Source: Neckera pumila (lineage: Eukaryota; Streptophyta; Bryopsida; Hypnales; Neckeraceae). Taken from it: a stretch of 64,000 nucleotides of DNA. Of the stretch, positions 35,815-49,202 are shown piece by piece (position 1 is the first letter of the stretch; the number at the start of each line of letters is the position of its first letter). Position numbers and translations under genes: made by a program. The notes beneath the pieces are model-generated. The model searched no databases and was not told the origin of the DNA. It saw only the letters and a list, made by a program, of their open reading frames with translations. The DNA is taken from NCBI GenBank assembly GCA_963969595.1, contig OZ018417.1, positions 16,122,501 through 16,186,500 of the forward strand, in the 5' to 3' direction.

Positions 35815-37630
35815 TTGAAGGAGTGCAAGGGCTTTGTTTTGTGGTGTTTGGACATGCAATGTAAAAGTTATGTTTTTTCCAAAATAAAAGATAATTTAAT
35901 TCAATTTTTCAATTCAAAAAAATCCATCATTTTTGCACCGTAGGTCCAAACACCACAACATTGGCATGAATTGAAAATTCTGTACACAAAGGAAGGCAAT
36001 GGCTTTGCTTCATGGTGTTTGGATATGCGATGAAAAAAGTATGGATTTTTTGGAATTACAAAATTTAATTTAATCATCTTTTATTTTGGAAAAAAACATA
36101 ATTTCACATTGCATGTCCAAATGCTATAAAACAAAGCCTTTGCCTTCCTTTAAACATAAAAGATATTGAATTTGCAAAGTTCTTACAAATTAAAAATTAT
36201 TTTTATTTTTATTTGGGCTTTGGCAACAATATAGGGCACACTAGTCTAAACCTTCAATTAGATTGTTTGCTTTGGTTAAGAAATGGTGAGTCCTCTAATA
36301 GATTTTTTAATATTGTTAGAAGGCTCTTTGTAAAGAAGGGGCTACAAACTTTGTTTGTGGCATTTGGGCCTATAGTGTGAAAGTTATTTAATTTCAAAGT
36401 ATTTATAAACTAGAAAATTGATTAAATTATAATTTATTTTGAAAAAAATACAACTTTTATTAGTACATTGGATGTCCAAATGCCACAAAATAAAGCCCCT
36501 GCCTTCCTTTGTGCATAAAGCTTTTTATTCATATCAAAGATACAACCTCTCATACTACAACAAAACTCTTGCACTCCTTTGTGCATAATATTTGTTAAAT
36601 TTCAAAAAATTTACAAATTCAAATATAAGAATATTATTTTATTTGGACTATAGCAACAACACAAGGTACACCAACATACTAGTCTATACCCTAAGTTAGG
36701 TTATTTATTTTGTTTTGTTTTTTTGTTACAATGAGATCTCCTTCAATATACGTCTCGAGGTTGCGTTTTTAGGATCATCAGAAAACTCTCTACAAAGAGG
36801 GGTGCACAGACTTTGTTTTGTGGCATTTGGACCTACGGTGTGAAAGATATTGAATTCCAAAGTTTTTTAGAAATAAAATATTTAACCTTTTAGGTTATTT
36901 TGATTGTAGCAATGGCATAGGGCATATTAGTATATTTCATACCTTAAGCTTGTTAGTTAATTAATTAGTTAATTAGTTTTGTTTTAATTTGTTTATTTGT
37001 TTGATACGTTGAGATCTAAGAACCTTGAGTCTTCTGGTGGCGTTCTTAGTACCTTCAAAAAGCTCTTTGCAAGGAGGGATGCACGGGCTTTGTTTTGTGG
37101 CATTTGGACCTATGATGTGCCTTATGCCATTGCCTCAGTCAAAATAAAAATAAATGAAAATTTCTAAATTTTTAATTGAAAAATAACTTTTTAAGTTTTT
37201 TAATTTTTAATGCATAAAGAAGTGCAAGGGCTTTGTTAGAAATTTTCATTTAAATTAGGTCGTTTGTTTTGTTTTGTTTGTTTGTTTATTACATTGAAAT
37301 CTTCCAAACTATACGTCCTCCAGTTGCGTTCTTGGTACTGTCAGATAGCTCTAGATGCACATGCTTTGTTTTGTGGCATCCAACAAGGCAAAAAAGATAT
37401 TGAATTTTGAATTTTTACAAATTAAAAAATAAGAAAAATTACTTTTAGACTGTGGTAACAACACATTGTACACTAGTACATTGTTAAATAAGGTTGCTTG
37501 TTTTGTTTTGTTTGTTTGTTACACAATGGGACCCCCGGAACCGTGCATCTTGATTTGCATTCTTGGTACCACTAAAAAGCCCTCAACAAGGAGGACTGCA
37601 CAAACTTTGTTTTGTGGTGTTCCGACTAGC
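35815..37630. repeat. Degenerate tandem array, unit about 240-290 bp, with inverted pieces
   Basis: The motif GGGCTTTGTTTTGTGGCATT recurs at about 35830, 36000, 36350, 36805, 37087, 37365 and 37600, and inverted near 36130 and 36490. From 36640 onward a longer unit is clear: TTTTGTTTGTTTGTTA, then GAGATCT-like sequence, then GTTGCGTTCTTGGTAC, then the GCACGGGCTTTG word. No ORF. Confidence 0.6.
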
Positions 37631-39715
37631 CCCTTTTTTTTGGCACCATGATGCTAGATAGCACTATTTCAAAATAAATTTCTACTTTTTGCCAAATGTT
37701 TTTCATTTCTATTAAAAATGTGGATGAATTTGTCAAATTTGGTTGAAAACGTGCATGAATATGATTGAAAAGTGTTTTTGGATCAAAAAGATGGATGAGT
37801 GTAGATATACAATGCTTCACCAAATTTTAAGTGATCGCCATCTTGGCACTTTCTCAAAAAGTAAAAAAGAAAGGACTGGTTCCGACTCACGGCAAAAATA
37901 ATATTGAGCTTCAAAGTTTTTTATGAATTAAAAAATTAGAAAATTACTTTTTCCTCTACATTGTACTGTTTCAACGGCACGTGCAATGTAATTATTTGTA
38001 CATTTTTTACAGAAGAAGAATGGACTGTACTAGGCATGATGAGTTCTTGGCCATACACAGATGATCATTGAACATCAATTCTAGCATCCACAATTCAAAG
38101 AGCTTTTCCTCCTCACTTGAAATCTTTTCAGTTCTGGTTGCAAAATTTTGGAAGAAAAGACTTACTAAAGAAAATTCAAGTCTGAGATGCACATGTAGGA
38201 GTGAGTCGTATTCATACAACAAAAGCAACAAAAGCTTTTAAGGTGGCCATTTTCTCTAGCCATATTCAGACGCAGTTTGAAGTGAATTTGTCGATGGCAA
38301 TTGAGTATCCCCCTTGCAGAGGATGATTAGATCAGTGCATTTCAAAAGTCTGAGCTTCATTTGAGTTTTCCTACATTCCCACGGTTTTTTTATTTGGGAA
38401 AAATGCATTTTTTTGTACCCATATATAAAACATTCTCTATTATAGAAAAAAAATGGAAGTGCTAGGAAGTAGAAACGCACTTGGTGGTAATGAGGTAATC
38501 ATGTGAAAAATAGGTGCACATCTAACATTGCACTGATAATATGTTTTTTTGTGTATAGCAAGCCATACAAATGGAATGGAATGTTAACCAGTTGTTATAG
38601 AAATTGATGTTCAAAATCTGAACTACTTTGGATCATATATGGGGTTCTATTTCAAAAATAATGAATGGCATAAAATTGTTCACATTGTGTATTTTATGAC
38701 TTTAGAATTTTTGTTGTTGATCTAAATTTTGTCCAGCAAGTGAATTTTTCTGAAATGAGTTTCACTAGGGGGCTTTCAATTTCTAGCTGGTACTGTAATT
38801 TGAAACTTGAAAATCTATAAATTTGAGTGATTTACATTGCAAATATGAGTTATCATGCTTATAAATTCTTTTATTGGTTTTCAAAGTATAAAATGATACA
38901 AATGATGGTGTAAACTAAAACATTTTTTATACCAGAATATCATATGGAATGTGATATATTTGGAATGTGTATTTTCTTCTCATTTTCTTCAAAAAGTATG
39001 ATAACTTCAAATCCTCCCAACCAAATCTGAATTTTTTTTTGTGAGTAATTGAAAACATCTGACTTCCCTTCACCCTTTGAATAATGAACAAAATCATTTT
39101 CATTTGGGGGGAAATTATTGAAGGCCACGTTTTTGAGGTTCATCCTTTCATGGAAAAATCCACTGACATAGTTATGAGTGACACCTAAGTTGGGTACAAC
39201 CAAAATCACACCTTGCTTAAAACCACCAGTGTCACTTTATGTGCATCTCCAAAATTATCATGTATGTGTATTATAGAAACAATTTTAGAACCTCACTATG
39301 AAGACACTTCATAACTTCCAAATGTCTCATTTTTTGGTGTGTTGGAACCTCCTTTCACTTGCCAACAGCAAGAAAAAAACTGAAATTTTGACTGGTCTAA
39401 TAAAAGTGGCAGTTTTGGAGGGTACCCACCTTATCTTATTCCAAAACAGCACGTGGTAAGTTCTGGTTCTCATTGAATGAAAAACTTTGAGCATCGTTAT
39501 CTCTCAGCTCTTTCCTTTTGAAGCTATCAAACAATTACTGCGCTAGGAAACTTTTGTTTGGTATGACTTACATTTTGCTTGTCATCACATCAAAAGGGAA
39601 AGGTAGAACAAAATGGAAGACCCCTACACTCAGACAATCCACAACTGAAAACTTTTGGAATACCAGAGTAGCCAAGACCATATCCAGTAAGGTAAATGTA
39701 CCAGTAACTGATCAT
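37631..39715. other. Non-coding AT-rich stretch
   Basis: No supportable gene. It contains a diverged relative of the 19555-19780 repeat (37640-37860), and an inverted relative of the repeat near 24400-24600 (39220-39440). Confidence 0.4.
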
Positions 39716-40649
39716 TTAACCCCTAAAGGACCAAGGCCCTTTTTCTGCCAAAAAACACTCAAAGCTGCCATTTCTATAGCAAAAAGTAAAAAAAATTGAA
39801 AAATGTTCTTTTTTCACATCTAACCGTAGGATCATAAACCTAACTAGTATGAGAGTGTGTGGAAAAAATTTCAGAATTTTTGACCGCACAGATTGCAAGA
39901 TATCTGCGTTTAAAGTGAAAAAAACAAGTTTTTCAGCACATTGTGGGACTAGATTTTTTGACTTTGAACATTTTTAACTTTATTTTTTTGTACTACAGAG
40001 TTTTGAACTTTTAATTTTTATATTGGAGAATTGAGTTGAGAATCTAGCCAAAAAAAAAAAGTTCAAAAAAACTTAATTTTCATTATTAAGAAAATTGTTA
40101 AGTAGAAGTAGATTCGAGATAGAAGGAAACTCTAAAATATTTATATATTTTAGGTGGGATTAAAATTCACTAATCCCAATGGTGAGATTGTTCTAGCAAG
40201 TAAACTAAACCATTCAAGAAAAAAAAAATTGAAAAATTTGAAAAATTGCATTCAGAAATGAATCCTATAAGTTATTTTTTTCAAAAAGATGCTCTAACTG
40301 CCCGAAAAACAAGAATGTCCATAACTTTCTCATACAAAATCCAAATGAAATGAATCAAAGCTTTCTAGATAGAAAAAAATATAATCTTTGAGTAAAAAAT
40401 ACTTAAAAAAGAAAATAAAAAAAAATTTCAAATTTATTTTGCTGCCTACCGGCCCCTGTTTTGAGCTTATTTGGTCATAACTTTTGTTCCCAAGCACCGA
40501 TTGTGAAAAAAAATTGTATTCCCATGAAGCTAATCAGCTTTTCTACCTCCAAAAAAAGTTTCAAGAAATCAGAAGAAAATTTTAGCCCGTAGGTACCTAT
40601 CTGAAAACGCATTTGTCCCCAGAAGGGACAATGGTCCTTTAGGGGTTAA
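39716..40649. mobile_element. Non-autonomous piggyBac-like element, copy 2
   Basis: TTAA stands at 39716-39719 and 40646-40649. Perfect inverted ends CCCCTAAAGGACCA and TGGTCCTTTAGGGG lie just inside. The interior aligns inverted with 5693-6635, sharing GGTAGGCAGC and AAAGCTTTGATTCATTTCAT. No transposase ORF. Its ends are less decayed than copy 1. Confidence 0.7.
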
Positions 40650-41419
40650 GCAATTTTGGAGTATGAGGTAGTGGAAAACTTTCCCATGTAGGAAGATAGG
40701 AAATATGGGGATAGCAAGTTTTTCAGAATTTTGTTCCCGAAATTGAACTTACTATGAATAATTGGAGTCAAAAAGTACTCTTCACCAATAGCCAATGATT
40801 AGAGTCTTTCAATTCCAATCACAGCCAAACGCCTTTCTTGCTCACTACTTTGGAGGCATGTGTCATGACCTTATTAATCTCTATCTTGAAAAAGACAAAA
40901 AACACACATTCCAAACTTGAATTCCAGCCTTGGTTAGAAATAGTGCACCCTACACATTGAATACTGGGCATGGTTGGTTACTGGTACACTTAAGTACCTT
41001 CGTGATGAGGATCAAGGATCAGAAGAAGACTAACATTGCTTTCTCCATAATTGGAGTAAAGCAACTACAACTTAAATAGCACTAATAAGCAATTCAGCAT
41101 GGTTCCTACTATTATATTGGAATTTTATTTTGTAAGGTCTTGTTGTATTGTAGTAAAAATGGGATTCTAGATTCTCTTTGAATGCATTTTTTGGACACCG
41201 GGTGAATAAACTACAAATTTTTAAAGTGCTCAAAATAGGTGTTCCTAAAAGCATTCATAGATTTCCATGAATAGTGGAAGTGCATTTTAGGCAACAATTT
41301 GTAGTGTGCAATTTTAGGAAGCATGCAATTTTAGATGTAGTTACCTTAGTAAGGAGAAATTGCAGTCTTTGCTTGAACTCTTTTCAAAATTAGAAGCATA
41401 AACATGTGCAAGTAAATTA

Positions 41420-41830
41420 GAGCATCCTCAATCCAACTAGTGTATTGGCCTTTCAAATGTATTTTTTATTTTTTATTCATAGGTGTAAGAGAATTCAAAT
41501 TTAGACATTGGGTAACCACTTCAAAAGCAGGTTAAAGGTCAAAAAATTGTAGAGGTTTTGATAAATCACGCTTACCAAAGCAAAATTTGGCCAATTGCAC
41601 TCTAATATAACGTAATTTGCCAAAGCCTCTACAATTTTTGACTTTTAGATTACTTTTGAAGTAGTTGTCCAATATCAATTTTATAATTAAAATTTTTTTT
41701 TTTGTTTAATGTCTGGTCAAAATACTTTTGGATACGCTTCCAATGATAATAATTTCAAATTCAAATTATATAAATCAAAAGATTGAAATACATTTGGAGG
41801 TTCAATATACCAATTGGACTGGAGATGCTC
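41420..41830. repeat. Tourist-like MITE
   Basis: Ends GAGCATCCTCAATCCAA and the near-complement TTGGACTGGAGATGCTC, flanked by TTA (41417-41419 and 41831-41833). An internal inverted pair contains TTGTAGAGG/CCTCTACAA near 41550 and 41630. It fits the GAGCATCTCCA-ended MITEs common in plants. Confidence 0.65.
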
Positions 41831-43364
41831 TTAGTTCTTATCCAAAGGTAAAGACCATAAAGATTTTTTACATAGTATAGAAAGGGATTGGAATTTTTTG
41901 TTTTGCATAATTAATATTCAATTTTTCTGCTATTGAAATCAAGCATAATTAATTTCAATTTTGAAAAAGCAAAATTTCATTTTTGGTGTATTTTTTAAAT
42001 CAGTTTTCATGATTTTGCATAATATTTGATTGAAAAACAATATGTGATGAATTTTTTAAATTTGATTGCATAGATATATAGGGAATATTCAATCTTTCAT
42101 ATTAAAAAACATCTCTTTAAACAACAAAAATATAATCTAGAAAGAATTCAATGTGAGGCGTTGTATGATCAAAGTCTGTAAAATAGACATCTCTATATTT
42201 TAACTAGATTGAATTTAAAATGCAATGGTCACTAAAAGTCATCACCTCTTTAAATGTACAATATTAGTACAATGAAGAAAGAAAAATGTACCTCTATGTT
42301 AGTGGTTGCTTTAGAGCACTCTATTTTATGAGAGACGCCTACCAGTTATACATGCCTATCATTGTTTTATAGTGAACATTCCTTCAGGCTTCCAATTTCA
42401 CTTTACCAATAATTCCTTCTTTAATTCTCTATGGAAATTTGCACCCTATTTTCTAGGTTAGCATGAACAACTTTACAATTAAAGGGCTTAATAAGATCTT
42501 AAAGAAGAAGAATTGTTTTCCTCTTTCATAATTCAATGAAAAGATTTGGATCAAGTAAAAATAGAATGTATCTAGGGTGGATGCATCTAGTCATTTATAG
42601 CTAGATGAGTTGGGGATGATTTACAGTTTAGTATCATACTTTGTAGCAGTATCTAAAATTGTTTCTTTGGAAAAGAATTTGTTGGTGTGGTAGTGTGGAT
42701 TGTCAAAAAAAGAATTTATTTGTAAAAATAGATGTTCTAGAATGTATATGATTTATTCATCATGATCTTTTGCTATATAGAATTGTGAAGTTAGTAATTT
42801 TCTTGTATTTAGATTTTTTGTTCACTATTTTTTGTAATTGAGCATGTACAACTTTTTGATCTAGTTCTTTGTCCTGGCTATGAATGAATGATGGAGTGTG
42901 AATGGTAAAAATTGTTGAAAATAGATGTTGGTGAAAATTGACAAGGTTGGGAGGATTTGAAAGTTGTTTGGCGGAGTAGCTTGAAATCTAGTTTTTTTGT
43001 GGTTTAAATGTAGGTACCCTTCCTCACCTTATGCAACCAGAGGATAGTTTTTTTTTTACTTTAAGCAATGATATTGTGCTTTTCCTTTTCTAGCTTGTTT
43101 TAATTGGATTGTAATGAAATTATGTGATTCCTAATAGTCTAAGAAAAGTATTATTGAGGAGTTTAGTAGGCTTTATTTGTTCTGGGTCATTCAAATCTTT
43201 GTTTGAATCTTTTTCATGTCATCCAAAGATTATTACTAAAACTATAATCTAAGGAAAAATCAAAATCAAATATAGAATAAAAGATATCATTATGGTAATT
43301 CAAAGTGAAAGTTAAAATTCATTTTCTTGAAACCGCCAATCAAGCTTCAAGTAAATAAAAATCA

Positions 43365-43688
43365 GCCTTCCGGAGGGCCACTCCAAGTTGACATGCCAAG
43401 CTATTTCAAGCTTGGCCTGTCAACTTGGAAAGTACCTTAGGTGAGCAATCAACTTTTGCAATTTATTTATTTTTTATTTTTTATTTATTTTTTAAAATAT
43501 TTTTTTAAGATGAAAAAAAAATGAATAATTATTAAATTGTAAATTTGGGTTCTTGCGCCACTGTCACAATAGTTGTAGCTGCGCAAAAATAGGGGAAAAA
43601 ACTAATTTTTAGACCCGATAAACAAAATTTCAAGGTACTAAAGGGGTCCATGGAGCAACCCTCCGAAGGGCTGATTTTTTCTTTAATG
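43365..43688. repeat. Hairpin MITE family, copy 3
   Basis: Related to the 19152 copy (AATAGGGGAAAAAAC word, CCCTCCGAAGGGCTGAT right end). Its internal stem, 43383-43402 with 43409-43428, has different outer bases (CCAAGTTGACA...) from copies 1 and 2, yet both arms changed together. Confidence 0.65.
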
Positions 43689-46040
43689 TATATATTTAAA
43701 AATATTGGTGAATTTTAATTGATTGTACATATAAAGTGAGTGAAAAATATTTGAACCATTCAATTCCAAATACTTAGATTAAATCATTAGGATTGTTATT
43801 TATTGGGCAATGAAGGTAATATAAGCATGTGAAGTCCATGTTTGAATTCAATTCTAAAATTTTGAAAATGAAGTACAAAAATATAGAAAATTATGACCAT
43901 ATTGAAATATTGAAATTATCACAATATTTCAAATATTGAAATTTAAAAAAAAATTAAAAAAAATTACCACTAATGTGCTTTTCACTTTCATTCAATAACA
44001 CCAACCATCTTTACAAATTTCTTGAAGATGAAATCGATTGTTTTTTTGGTTAAATTTATTTTTGTATAAGCACAATCCATTTTGCCATGGAAGGAACAAA
44101 TAACAACAATTATAGGACAATTTTTTTTTTTTTACAAATATTGAAAGGTATCATTGCACATTTTAAAGCTCGATAGGAAATATAACCCTTTAGTAAGGAC
44201 TTTAGAAACTACAATTGGAAGTTTGGGCACATTGACCTTACTATTGGTGACAATTTTCACTTCAACATTTTTGAAGAATGTACTTGAATAAGTTAATTAA
44301 TATAAAGGATCCTACATTTGGATTTGTTTGAAAATAAATGAAGATGAAGATCCATTTTCAATCTTTGAATTAGTAAAAGACCTTTGAATTGGACAATTTG
44401 TGGACCTCATGGTGGAGCCAATTTAAGTAAGAACATGAGTGTTATTTTATGTAGGAAAGGTCTTGAAATTTGATCAATAAAAGTGGGCAACAAAGATGAA
44501 AGTTACATGGTATTGGTCAATTCTGAAGGCAGGAGTTGGAAGAAGAGAAAGTTCAAGTATAGACCGGTACCAGTACCATGCATAGAAACATAATAGGAGC
44601 CATCTAGTGAGAGGCACAAACGGATAGAGAAAGAAGCAACTATATTCTCATGGGAAGACATAATAACCTAAGAAAACAAAAAATAGGTTCATGCATAAAA
44701 ACAATGTATTAGTTCATGGAGAGGTAACAAAGAAGGAAGTTAGTATCCTAGCAAATCCTCATTTGCTGGAGTACATTTATTGCAAGGATAAGAGTTAAAC
44801 AATCATGAATGATTGCATAATAACATAGATGCACACTAAAATAGAGTATTATGTTTATACGGAAAGGCAAAATGTCACCTTTGGGAAGGACTAGAAAAGT
44901 CTCCATTTTGAAGATTAGGCAGTATTGATTATTTCCAAATCAAACTTAGTCCCCAACCACTCAAAAAACTGTACAACTATAAATCCCAATTGACACCAAT
45001 TCATCATTGGACTTTTTTTCATTCCTATAGTAACAATCCATGAAGCCCAATTAAAAAATTTTTGGACTTCCCAAACTCTAAAAATAACATCAAATCTATA
45101 TTTGAATGATGAAATCATAATTTATATATAGTCCAAATGTAGATTTTTGAATTAGAATGGATCAAAATTATTATTTTGGATTAATAGAATTAAAGAAAAT
45201 AAAAATAGACAAGTGTTGGCTGTCATGATGCATTTTCAATTACAAGAATTTGTCCATAATTCCTGGATAAGTCCAGAATTAGTTAAATTGGTCTTCATGG
45301 TTCAAAAGTAGGAACAATTCTTAGAACACGGGTATAATATGGACAGACTATCTTATGTTGACCAAGGTGTATAAATCACCACTTATGAGGCTCAAAACTG
45401 TCAACTTAAATGAGGATTTGAACTAGACCAAAATATAGTTTGTGGCCTAATTTTGTATTAATTGATAAAGCCTTCCCAACCATGTGTGGTCTAGAAGGAA
45501 TCCACTCACAATTTTTGAAATATTTAAAGTAAACTTTCAAGTAAAGTTTGAAGTTATTCATGTGGTCTTCAATACATTTTTACATGCATTGAAATCCAGA
45601 CCCTTGCATTAACCTTATAAGGACGCTATGAACCAGAGTGATCCAATATATGGATGACTTCACTCCTAACTGTAGAAAAAGAGAATGCACCCACTGGTTC
45701 AATATTTGGAGAATTTTGACGACTACCTTAGTCATAAGGGTCCACATCCTTACAGGGTTAATCTACAAGAATTCCTTGAAAGTATAGCACTTCTAATAAT
45801 AGTAAACAAATAGCAACTACAAAACCAAACTGCTAGGAGGCAGCAAAAGCTGTTGAATTAGAAGAGAATGCAGTTCCTGCAAGCTACTGTAGAATACCTA
45901 AGTATAGGGCAATGCCCGACGATAAGGGTATTGCCTGACGTAAATCACGAGTAAAAGAGGAGATAACATTGGATGAAACAATGAGCCGGATGAAAAATCC
46001 CTAATCCCCGATTACGCGATTTTGCCCGCGTAATCGGGGA

Positions 46041-49000
46041 TTACGGCACAGAAGCTTCCCGCCGATTGAACGGGACGGGACCAGGAGTGGTTTCCGATCC
46101 CTGCAAATCCAGCTTCAATGTAAGCCGATGAACAAGAGCGGGTATTTCCTTGCAAACCCTCACCCAAGAGACACCAATTGAGCGGTTTCTAAACGCAATC
46201 CAACGCTTCTTCATCACCAATGCAGTATAGAATTTCACGGAGATGTCCCACTGTATCTCCTCCACACCTTCCAGCAGACTTTTGGGCACCACCCATTCGG
46301 CCTCGGTGTTCGTCTTGTTCAGATTCACGTCCTTGAGATCATCAAAAGGGAGATCTGGGATGTGTTGGGAAGTCGGCAAGCTGCCGAGCAGTTTACCGAG
46401 ATTATCAGGAGAAAACTGCCGACCGTTGCACCAGTAGTTGATTCCCCAAGTCCACAAAACCGAGCGTGCACTTCTATCCACTCTGGTAGATGACCACCCA
46501 TGTGCAGGGATGCCACTGATGGTTGTGCCATCAGCATTGGATCCGGAGTACTGCAAAAGTAATGGTGCCGTGCTTTGTCCGATGCTCAATCCTACACCCC
46601 TGGTGTCCGTCCTCTGCAATTCATGAACAATGTAGAGTCAGTAAGAGGCCAACAAGAGGGAATATATATATAATCATATTGTTCAACGAAGTATATATCC
46701 TGTTTCTACGAAAGCCATATGTTTTTAAGAACTGCAAATCATTTCCAAATCGCATTATTTCAATTGACCTGATTGCTGATTGCTACACAGTCATCGCTCG
46801 AAGGATTAGCTATCACGTGATCCACTTTTGTATTCCATCCCGTGGGGAGAGCAGTCACTTCAATCCGGTACACAAAATGTCCTCGATGATCTGGTTCATT
46901 AACGCTGTTGACAACACCAAACTGACATTGCTTCACCTTCAAGCACAGTCCCACCATATCTGGGTCGTCTGGATGATCTCTGCTCAAAACACATTTCAGA
47001 AGTTGAATCAGTAGATATTACCCATCATTGTGAACAACTGAACATCCATTTCAGAACGATCAAAGAGTATAAATGTCAATGAGGTTCATGACTCAAGGAT
47101 TGAGTTCCACTCGCTTAACTGCAGCTTGCTATTCTTGTAAAAAAGTAAGAAAATGATAAATAAATGGAGAACATCTACAGTAGAGAATACTTATAGGAGA
47201 TTACCTGTCCACTGCATAAGCTAACACCACCTCCACCGACACTTTTTGATCTTCGGTGCCAGGCACAAAGGTAATCGGGTCGTTATCGCCTGTGGGATTT
47301 CCTATAGTTATTTTTCTCCAACCTGAAATAGAAGCGCAACATGCCTGCTCAGCTCAAATTTATACATGGAGTTGTACATTTAAATGATGATAGCGATGGC
47401 ATGTTCACGAGCTGAGAGCGGTAACATTTAAAGTATTTTAGGCAAGTTTCCACCTCCTGTGCATCCGATTCGATCTATACAACTGTGAGACTTGACGTGG
47501 ATGACAAGGACGGTGGAACTGGTTTTATTAGCACTTATCTTTGGTTTTCATTGAAGAAGATCAGGAATGATAGGAATACTTTACCTAACTTGCGTTCACC
47601 CTCCCCTTTGAAAACTGAGGCAGCTTCTGAGTCTGACTCTGAGTCTGCGTCAACTTCGGCCTCAACCACGTCGGGGCCGGCTGAGTCCTCATAATTGGCA
47701 TCATTGGCATCAGGTTTACCTTTGAAGACAAATACACAGCAGTCCGTTCCAGTTCCTTGTTCCAAAATTCGTTCCGTAATAGTATACCCTTGCTGCTCCA
47801 ATATTACTTCCAGATCATTGGCAGTCAAATCTGAGCTTTGCAGGACAAGCGCATCTCCAGGAGTTTTGGGTAGAGCCGATATTGCAGTTGGCTGTTTGTC
47901 AAACAAAAGAAATTAAATAATTACATGGCTAATTAATCTTACCAACTTCACACGATTCAGTACCAAGAAAGTGAAATACAAACGAAGAGCAACAATACTG
48001 GCAGTACGTGAGGAGGCATGGATACTAATCAAATGCTCTCAAAACGATCTATCACAAAGATATGACCAAGTATTAAGTGATCTACGCACACACTTACAGA
48101 ACCAAATCAGATCAATGAGGTCTGCATATAGATACATTCTACACAAAATACACCACTGAAGCTGGTAATTGTGACAGTGGGGTCGACGTGAGTCACCTCC
48201 GACATCGTGCTGCCGAAGTAGCAGTCGAAGTTTTGAGAGTTGAAAATTAACCACAGGCCAGTATTATGGCGATTAGATCAAGCATATGTTTCTATGCGAA
48301 AATACCTCCCACGCGAGATTCAACCTCAACTCCTGCACGGAAGTTCCAAACACAATGACATAAACATTTGCAAAGCTGTACCGGAAAGGCACAACGTACG
48401 TACAATCAGTAACCTTGACACTGACTGATAATGAAGCAGCTAAGAAATCTCTACTGTAGGTCTTCAATCACTCAACGCCAATCCATTCTTGCAAGATCGC
48501 TGCCCACTTCGGCTCCGGCAAAGTAAACCCTACCGCTAAGCATTGTCGTTCGTTATCATGGCAGCAAGTGCAAGGAAGGAGAAGCGGAGTGGTGCAGAAG
48601 GATTGTGGGCCCCATTGCAGAGTCGGAAGTTGGACTTGAGATTCCTCTGCTAGTTTCGTGGTAACTACTAGGTGAATTCACATCCCACCTGCCTCTTACT
48701 TGAAACGGTTGCTAATTAATGAACTAAAAGCTGATCAGTCATATCTGAATCCTCATGGCCCCCAATTGGGACCCGGGCTTATTTAGTAAACAATTGTACT
48801 AAAGGGTTCGAGTCACTGACAGAAACCAGTTTCTCTTTCTAACAAAACGAAACTTCGATGGAAAAAACACTGCTCAGCTAGCTATGAGGAACGTCAATAT
48901 TCAGGAAGGCGCGCCTGCAGCTGCAGCTCCACTTACGATCGACCACACCAACCTGCCTGACCATCGAAACGAAGAAGGATTAAACTGAAGGGGAGAGGGG

Positions 49001-49202
49001 AACTCACCGGATCACCAACGCCGAGAAGCAACCGGATCAGCAGGGCGGTACCAGCGACCAGCAGCAACAGAGCAAGGCAGGGTGGCACCAGCGACAAGCG
49101 ATCAGACCCGGGCAACGCGTGCAGGAATTGCGGCACTGTTGGATAGGAGTGAAGGGGAGGAAGGAGCGACGGAACTTCACAGAGAGACCGGCTGGCCTTC
49201 AC
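46041..49202 (-). CDS. Probable membrane-anchored protein of unknown function, multi-exon
   Basis: Four 3' exons join cleanly: 47891-47585, 47322-47205, 46979-46769 and 46613-46041 (stop). They have GT-AG ends and phases 1, 2 and 0 that match. A likely first exon is 49202-49008; it contains a membrane segment (LALLLLVAGTALLIRLLL, residues about 43-60) and ends DP|GTGAGT. One or two middle exons probably lie in 48152-48470 (readable pieces include SVSVKVTDCTYVVPF and TMSEVTHVDPTVTITSFS), but their splice sites are uncertain. Other features: an acidic Asp/Glu/Ser stretch (VEAEVDADSESDSEAAS), then a long region with WTWGINYWCNGRQFSP. I do not recognise the family. Head to head with the CHAT gene, about 1.4 kb between start codons. 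Confidence 0.6.

Larger units (their letters stand above)
40650..46040. other. Gene-free AT-rich region
   Basis: Apart from the MITEs listed at 41420 and 43365, no gene is supported. Reading frames are short and not conserved. Near 45998-46045 a short inverted pair (CCCCGATTACGCG/CGCGTAATCGGGG) sits just past the stop codon of the minus-strand gene and might act as its 3' hairpin. Confidence 0.5.

Noticed and set aside
41420..41830. CACTA-type element
   Set aside because: Ends are GAGCATC rather than CACTA and the flanking duplication is TTA, which fits Tourist-like MITEs.
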